Positions 58,196 through 64,000 of a stretch of DNA of 64,000 bases are shown here, one piece after another (positions within the stretch are counted from its first letter, which is position 1; every line of letters begins with the position of its first letter). Below the pieces are notes generated by a model. The model was not told the origin of the DNA. It made no database searches and saw only the letters and a list, made by a program, of their open reading frames with translations. The DNA lies in assembly GCA_950295325.1 (NCBI GenBank), contig OX485809.1, positions 2,480,001-2,544,000 on the forward strand. The letters are read 5' to 3'. The translations under genes were made by a program, and so were the position numbers. Origin of the DNA: Polytrichum commune (lineage: Eukaryota; Streptophyta; Polytrichopsida; Polytrichales; Polytrichaceae).

Positions 58196-61100
58196 GTGAT
58201 CGTCTAAATTAATTCCCTCTCATCCATGATGGATGGGTTTACATATAGCATGCATATGACTAGAGTCAATCGTTGCTCCTTGGTAGCATAAGGAGCCCCT
58301 TTTGATAGGAGTAAGTTCATCACTTTCCAAAATTTATTGTTGTCGGTTGGATTTCTTGTCTTACTCACGATATCCTCATTGAATGTAATGTAGTACAGTT
58401 TCACCTGTGCACTTCATTGCATACAATACATAAATTCCTATCAAAGACATACACCCTCCCTCCATTACGAACGAGCCGTTGGTCCCAATGTGAACATGCT
58501 AATAGATGCCACGAACCCCAAGCATGGTCAAAGTGTTGGGTGCCCTAAAACTAACCCTAAAAGTAGCCAAGTGAAAAGGTGTCAACCAAATGGGAGCCTT
58601 GATTGTATCTTGATGTAAAGTTGAACTTGGAGACATCAATGGCGGACTTTTTAAGATGAAACCCACAATTCCATCCCTCTTGAAGGACTTCACGGATAAC
58701 TCTAATATGTAAGTTTAGGTTGGAAGTTATTCTTTGAAGTTGATTTGTCATCAAGATCAACTTTAAGTTGCTAAGTTAGTATATATAGTCAAAATCATTT
58801 GATAATACAAGTCATCAACAAACTTATAGAAGGGAAGTCAAGTTTTTATGTTGGATGAACATGATGAATCTTTTTAGATGGATTCAACTAGATTCATTCA
58901 TGATTTTGGACCATGAATTAGGGATCAATTTGGCTAAAAATAAAAACCACCAACCTAGTGTACAATCTTTCTCTGCTCCCCCCTCCCCTCTCCTCCTTTA
59001 GTAAGTGTCACGAGGCATTACTAGGATGACAAATATGCTCATGTGTAACAATTCTTTCTCAATGTAAGTTTATTATGGGCCTTGGTTATTGATCTCAATG
59101 TTGTCAGATCTAGGCTAAAGTGAAATATGGCTTACATGTACTGTACTTTGTTGTTCTTTAGGCGAAGTCAATCCTCTTGAGATTGGATAAGTGGCCAAAC
59201 TTCCACTGCACTCAAAGGTGTACACCATGCTTGAACTAAAATCACACCTCGTTTTTATACCATTCGGTTATATATATTGAAGACTTTTCATTTTTAGGAT
59301 ACAAGTACGCGTACGGATGATTGAAGATTTTTTTAATCTTTGATATCACTCATAATTGTATACTATCTAAAATTATTCATACCTAGGCAGAATAACCCTA
59401 GTATCAATATGATATCAACATGGTATTGACCCGAATAATGACTTGGGTATACAAAGATTCTTTCATCTTCTGAAGATCAATAAAAGTGTTTCTACTTCTA
59501 ACATGGATGTGGACTCAAATTCACCCATCTATAGTTCTTTGCTTTGTATGTTAACTTCAAAGATTGAATTATTAGTGCAAAGGAAAAATCAATGTCAAAT
59601 GAAGTCAAGAGGGGATTTACAATAATTTGGTTTCTACTAGGAAGTATATTTAGTGTCTAATGTGGTGGTATTTGTGTGGAGAATAAATATATAAGTACAA
59701 TAGTTATTATTTCTAATTCATCTTAAAATCAAATGACTGCATAATATTTACACTATAAATCTAGTGATCAATTAGTGGAGTCTACACTAAATTCATTACA
59801 CCGTTGATGGTATTTAGTGTCACATGCGTAATAGAGTCACTTACCTCATTTTGAGGTATATGCTAGGTTACACTAATGACCAATAACTTCATCATTAATG
59901 TCACCTCATGATACTTGGCGTTCAAGTGCACTTTCTCATACCTTGGCATTAGTATGCTCAAGAATATCTTATTCTTGTATACTACAATGTAAACACATGA
60001 CACTTGTAATTAGTACACTCAATACTATATTTCCTTTGCATATGAAAGTGCAAGAATGTATCCCTTTTTGCTATGCTAAATGTAATAAAATTTCACTTTA
60101 AAAACTCACTTATGTTGACAAATAACATCATATTGGCATTTAGTGGACATGACACTTTGAGGCCTCTAGGCATCAAGTTTAGGCCTTTTGCAAACAATGT
60201 CCGTGACATTATATACCATAAACGGTGTAGCTAGTAGTATAGGTCTCTAGCTCATGCATATCTTGTACTACACCTTGACTTTTGAGGTGTCCCACTTGGG
60301 TCATTATTAAGGAACTATATTGAAAGGTCCCAAAGGCCTATCTTTGACCTCAAGACCTTGTACAAGGATATTTAACGTTTATTGTGATTTTGTGGGCATT
60401 AACACTGACGTAAATAAGAGCCCATTCTTCCTTGCCGTGACCATGTGTCACCAAACTTCACTGTAAATGTACTTATTTCCTTTGGTCTAGCCAGGCATGT
60501 ACAAGGGGAGATGGTGCACGAATATTGGAGTAACCAGTCTACGATTTTGATATCTTGGGGTCTACAATTTTACTTTCATGCATTGATGAAGGTGTAAGGT
60601 ATTGCGTTCCCGTTTGATTGGAGTATGTGTGTGCCATTTACTCAAAAGAGGTGAGTAGTTATGTCCCAATGGTCCTCTGTCCGGTGGGCACCGGACCATT
60701 AAACATTACGAACAGACACTCTATTCACGCCGACCTGTCAAAAGGCCAGAGTTTCTATCTATCTATCTATCTATCTATGTGTGCCATTTGGTGTACGGCA
60801 TTGTCATGATAGGCTATGCGGAGTCATTTTATATGTTAATTTGAGCATGTGGGGAGTAGATGTAGTCATTTGTCTAGGGTGATCTTGGGGCATATTGTAC
60901 AATTTGGGCTTGGATGTGTGGTTGGCCAAAACATGCGTTTATAGTGGTTGTCCGTGTATTGGGCACAATAAAAATTTAGTGTTTGTGTGATTTGGGCGTT
61001 TGAGATTTTGGGCACTTCTGAAAGTGGTTGGGGAATTTGTGGTTAATTTAGTCATTGTATACCCATTTATTTGCGTACATAAATTTTGATCGGGCTAGTC

Positions 61101-61499
61101 TAATTTTCTTCTTCTTTTGGTGGTCTTTGTTTACGCATGCTTGTAGGTTGCGGATGGTGCCTACATGTGCACTGGTTGGGACGCCATTTAGCCAATATGG
61201 TGTGGTGTGGGCTATATGTGTTCAATGCGTGATAGTGGATTTGCGTAGGGAGTGATTCCATCATTCGATAGGTCGTCAACAATTTCACTGCGTACTGTGC
61301 CGATGTGTGCTCTAACTTTTTGTATTATAATGTTGTGTATGGACCACAGTAACTTGACGTGATGGTTGTGTTGAGAGGATGGGTGTCATTGTGGGTATTT
61401 ATTAAATACAGATTATTGAGATCATTTGTGAAGATGAAGATATGTTGGAGTGATGTCATGTAGCGGTTATTGCTATTAGTAAAACATTTAGTTCAACCT
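58196..61499. other. Spacer with MITE family 2 debris and microsatellite
   Basis: The terminal string gtatttagtgtca of MITE family 2 recurs at 59815, and tatttagtgtc at 59646. A CTAT microsatellite lies at 60754-60777. No gene is recognised. Confidence 0.45.
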
Positions 61500-61830
61500 T
61501 GAGTATGTTTCATAGGCCCAAGAATCTTTCGATGATTCGGGAATTGTTGGTTGCGTTAAAGAGATGCAAGAATGTAGAGATCCGTTGAGCACATGGACAA
61601 TCGATGAACTTGTGAAGTACTTGTACCATAGTTGCCCCACAATGCGGGCACACCTTTGTCAACATTGGAGGAGATATTGTCATGTCCATTACAACAACTT
61701 CGTGGATGATAAAGCAAAGAATGGTTCCTTCCTTTTGAAAATTTGCCTTGTGCCAAATTGAGTGCCCTTGGCCATTATAGTGTACGGTGGCCCTTAGTAA
61801 AATTTGACTTTGATGATCAAACAAACTCGG
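61500..61830 (-). mobile_element. LINE fragment, zinc-binding domain after the reverse transcriptase (zf-RVT)
   Basis: The - strand reads KVCPHCGATMVQVLHKFIDC followed by PCAQRI, the C-x2-C ... H-x4-C pattern of the zf-RVT domain at the C-terminal end of plant LINE ORF2 proteins. The open stretch is 104 codons. No other part of the element is seen. Confidence 0.65.
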
Positions 61831-63229
61831 AATATTTTGTTCACAACACCTACTGTAGGGGGAAAGAAGAGGGTGTTAAAACTTGCCTCCTATAAGTTTG
61901 TGGCTGATTCATCCCAATTTAGATTCACGAGTCTCATTTGGAGTCATTGTCACCGAGTTAATAGTTAATTTGACTAAAAGTAACAATGCCTTGCCTCTAC
62001 AATAGCACTCAACTCTTACACCTGCCCCCTTGGTGTGTGTCATGAAACTTTACGCTTTGCAATAGCTTAGAACCTTTTTCCAAACATCATGTATATGTAC
62101 TCCATTGATTCACATGTGGGAGGGAAAGATACTATAGATCTTTATTCACATGTGGGTATATTAATTATTAATTGTTTTATTATCTTTAATTATAATTTCT
62201 TTAACTTTTGTTTCTTGTTCTATTCTTATTTTGTTTCATCTTTCACTTTCTTCAATTTTTGACGCATACATATCCACGTTGAGTTTTTCCTCACATGTGG
62301 GTTTATTAGTTTCATTAGTTATTATTGGTTATTGTTTCTTTGACTTCCTTTTCTTGTTCTTATTTAGATTTTTTATTTCTTTAATTGTTTGAAACTTTTG
62401 ACACATACATACATATATAGTTAGCTTTATAGTTGAATTCTAGAGAACATGGTTTGGGGTTGGAAGCGCATGTTTAAACCCATTCATCATGGATGAAGGG
62501 ACTCTAGTGAAAACAAGTCCTTTGCAAGGTGAGGGCTAATTCATTCCAACTAGAGTTTTTTAGACTAATTCGGGGCCTTTGATGCCATTTCTAGAGTCAA
62601 CCAATCATTAAATAGTTTTTGTCAAACTCTAAAATAGCTCATTGCATTTTCACCTTACTAATGGATTTTACATAGCCACAACAAATCCCTAGCCTTTTGA
62701 CCAAGCCCTAACTCAATTATGCCCATGCCAAGTGGTCTTTTGGAGTCACTCCGACTTCCATGCTTAGTGGGAGACACATGTTATTCATATATTTTCCTCT
62801 CTACACCCACTTCTCATGGGGATATGAAACATAAATTAGTACAAGATGTTTAGCAAATATAAATCGTGCATGTTGCCATTTGCCTCATAGTTTTTGGATC
62901 TCAGATGAATATCTTATTCATTATCAAAGTGATTATTCTCATGCTCAATAAGTGATCATATAGGTCCCCCTAATCATGTTAAGTATTGAGCCTAGTATGA
63001 TCAACATATTTAGTCCAGTGGGATCCAATGGCTATGATTTAACAACAAACTTGGGATGGTCAAGTTTTTACCGTACCCCTACCCCTTGGTAGGCATGGTG
63101 AATCAAGCTCCAAAAGAGTTGTTCCGCAAATTAGCTATACGAAGACTACACACAATTGAGACCCTTACCCATAAACTATCACCCCTACACGTTTTTATCT
63201 AAAGTGGACATGATGTGAAAAGGGTTGGG
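61831..63229. other. Spacer
   Basis: AT-rich; two similar stretches with tattagttattattggttatt-type sequence near 62160-62200 and 62300-62330, each preceded by cacatgtgggt. No gene recognised. Confidence 0.45.
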
Positions 63230-63455
63230 TTGAATACATGGAGAGAGGGAATTATTGCATACAAGCATGCCTTTCATTCATCCAACATAAAAAAGTACTC
63301 AAGTAGTATGCATCCCATAGGAATATTATTTATAGTTTATTTGATGATGAAATTAGCTTCAAAGACCCCACATCAGTCTAGTCCAAGACACTTGAAATAA
63401 GTTGGGCAAAAACATATAGGGGGTCAAGTTTTCATGTTGGGTGGATGAGAGCAGT
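63230..63455 (+). repeat. Dispersed repeat, copy b (partner 57975-58195)
   Basis: Direct-orientation copy with small indels; in the partner the MITE is on the left of the repeat, here it follows on the right. Confidence 0.65.
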
Positions 63456-63479
63456 GGGAAGTTTTTTGGACACAAACAG

Positions 63480-63640
63480 TTGAGGACCTAGTGTTTCCAA
63501 GTCCAACTGGTTACATGTTGACATGTGTCGGCTTTTTCTTTATTACTTTGATTAAAAAAATTCAAGGTCTTGAACTTCAACCCCGGTTATTGCTCCAACT
63601 CGACTGGTTCATATGTACGTAGTAGTTGGGGTTCTCCCTA
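63480..63640 (-). repeat. MITE family 1, copy d
   Basis: Begins gaggacctagtgtttccaag and ends ggttctccc, inverted relative to 15347-15554, and about 45 bp shorter through internal deletions. Confidence 0.65.
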
Positions 63641-64000
63641 ATCACTAGATGAGAGGTACACTCTTATGCGATTATTCCCTGTCTCGTGTGGCCTCCCCTT
63701 CATGAGACTGAAGGCCTATGACCATTGCCTTCTAAGATCACTCATTGGTTGAAATGGTTGAGACTGTTCAAGTTTACTTCACATGCATTAGAAGATGAAG
63801 GCCTAAGAACCCAAAGAAATCGTCATAATGAAAAGTCTACATGAAATCCTACAATGTAGATTACAAATAAAGTTGCATGGTTTGTTGGACTTTGCATTAG
63901 GCCCACCTCCAAGAGACAGACATGGCGTAACTTATGGCAAACCATGTTAATGAGGCAACCTTTGGATGAGGACCAAGGGTCCTCACAATTACATGATCAC
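63641..64000. other. Right edge spacer
   Basis: Nothing recognised. Confidence 0.5.

Overview
This is nuclear DNA of a land plant. The genes are split by short GT-AG introns, spacers are long and AT-rich, and the recognisable proteins are plant families: a three-finger CCCH protein of the C3H17/C3H44 type, a plant basic secretory protease, an NRT2 nitrate transporter, and fragments of plant EYA phosphatase, UBR-box, CHY zinc-finger and universal stress proteins. The style of the LINE and Mutator-like sequences suggests a seed-free plant (bryophyte, lycophyte or fern), but the sequence does not settle the lineage.

Layout. Positions 0.3-13.5 kb are a nest of DNA transposons of one Mutator-like family. 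An outer copy carries a split multi-exon gene on the + strand (2549-4484 continued at 10720-12717). An inner copy of the same family (4485-10705) sits inside it in the opposite orientation and is flanked by a target duplication. The carried gene looks like a ParB-like domain joined to a beta-class SAM-dependent DNA methyltransferase. The inner copy shows this gene divergent from a SWIM-domain transposase, so the methyltransferase-like gene appears to be the second gene of the transposon family. Both copies are decayed. The inverted pair makes a very large hairpin.

Positions 13.5-19 kb hold LINE, MITE and foldback debris and an array of nine tetraloop hairpins. An intact CCCH zinc-finger gene lies at 19.9-23.5 kb and an intact single-exon secreted metalloprotease-like gene at 25.9-26.6 kb. 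From 28.4 to 47.3 kb there are old Ty3/Gypsy pieces and a row of partial genes that all read on the + strand: a UBR-box exon, an unrecognised ORF, the last two EYA exons, a GIY-YIG nuclease-like gene, two CHY zinc-finger exons and two decayed universal stress protein copies. These may be gene fragments gathered by a transposon, or decayed long-intron genes.

An intact four-exon NRT2 nitrate transporter lies on the - strand at 54.0-56.3 kb, with repeated copies of its 3' flank downstream of it (50.9-53.9 kb). From 56.3 to 64 kb there are only MITEs, dispersed repeats and a LINE fragment.

The three intact genes are unrelated in role (RNA binding, secreted defence-type protease, nitrate uptake). 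The striking part of the window is the methyltransferase-bearing transposon family.
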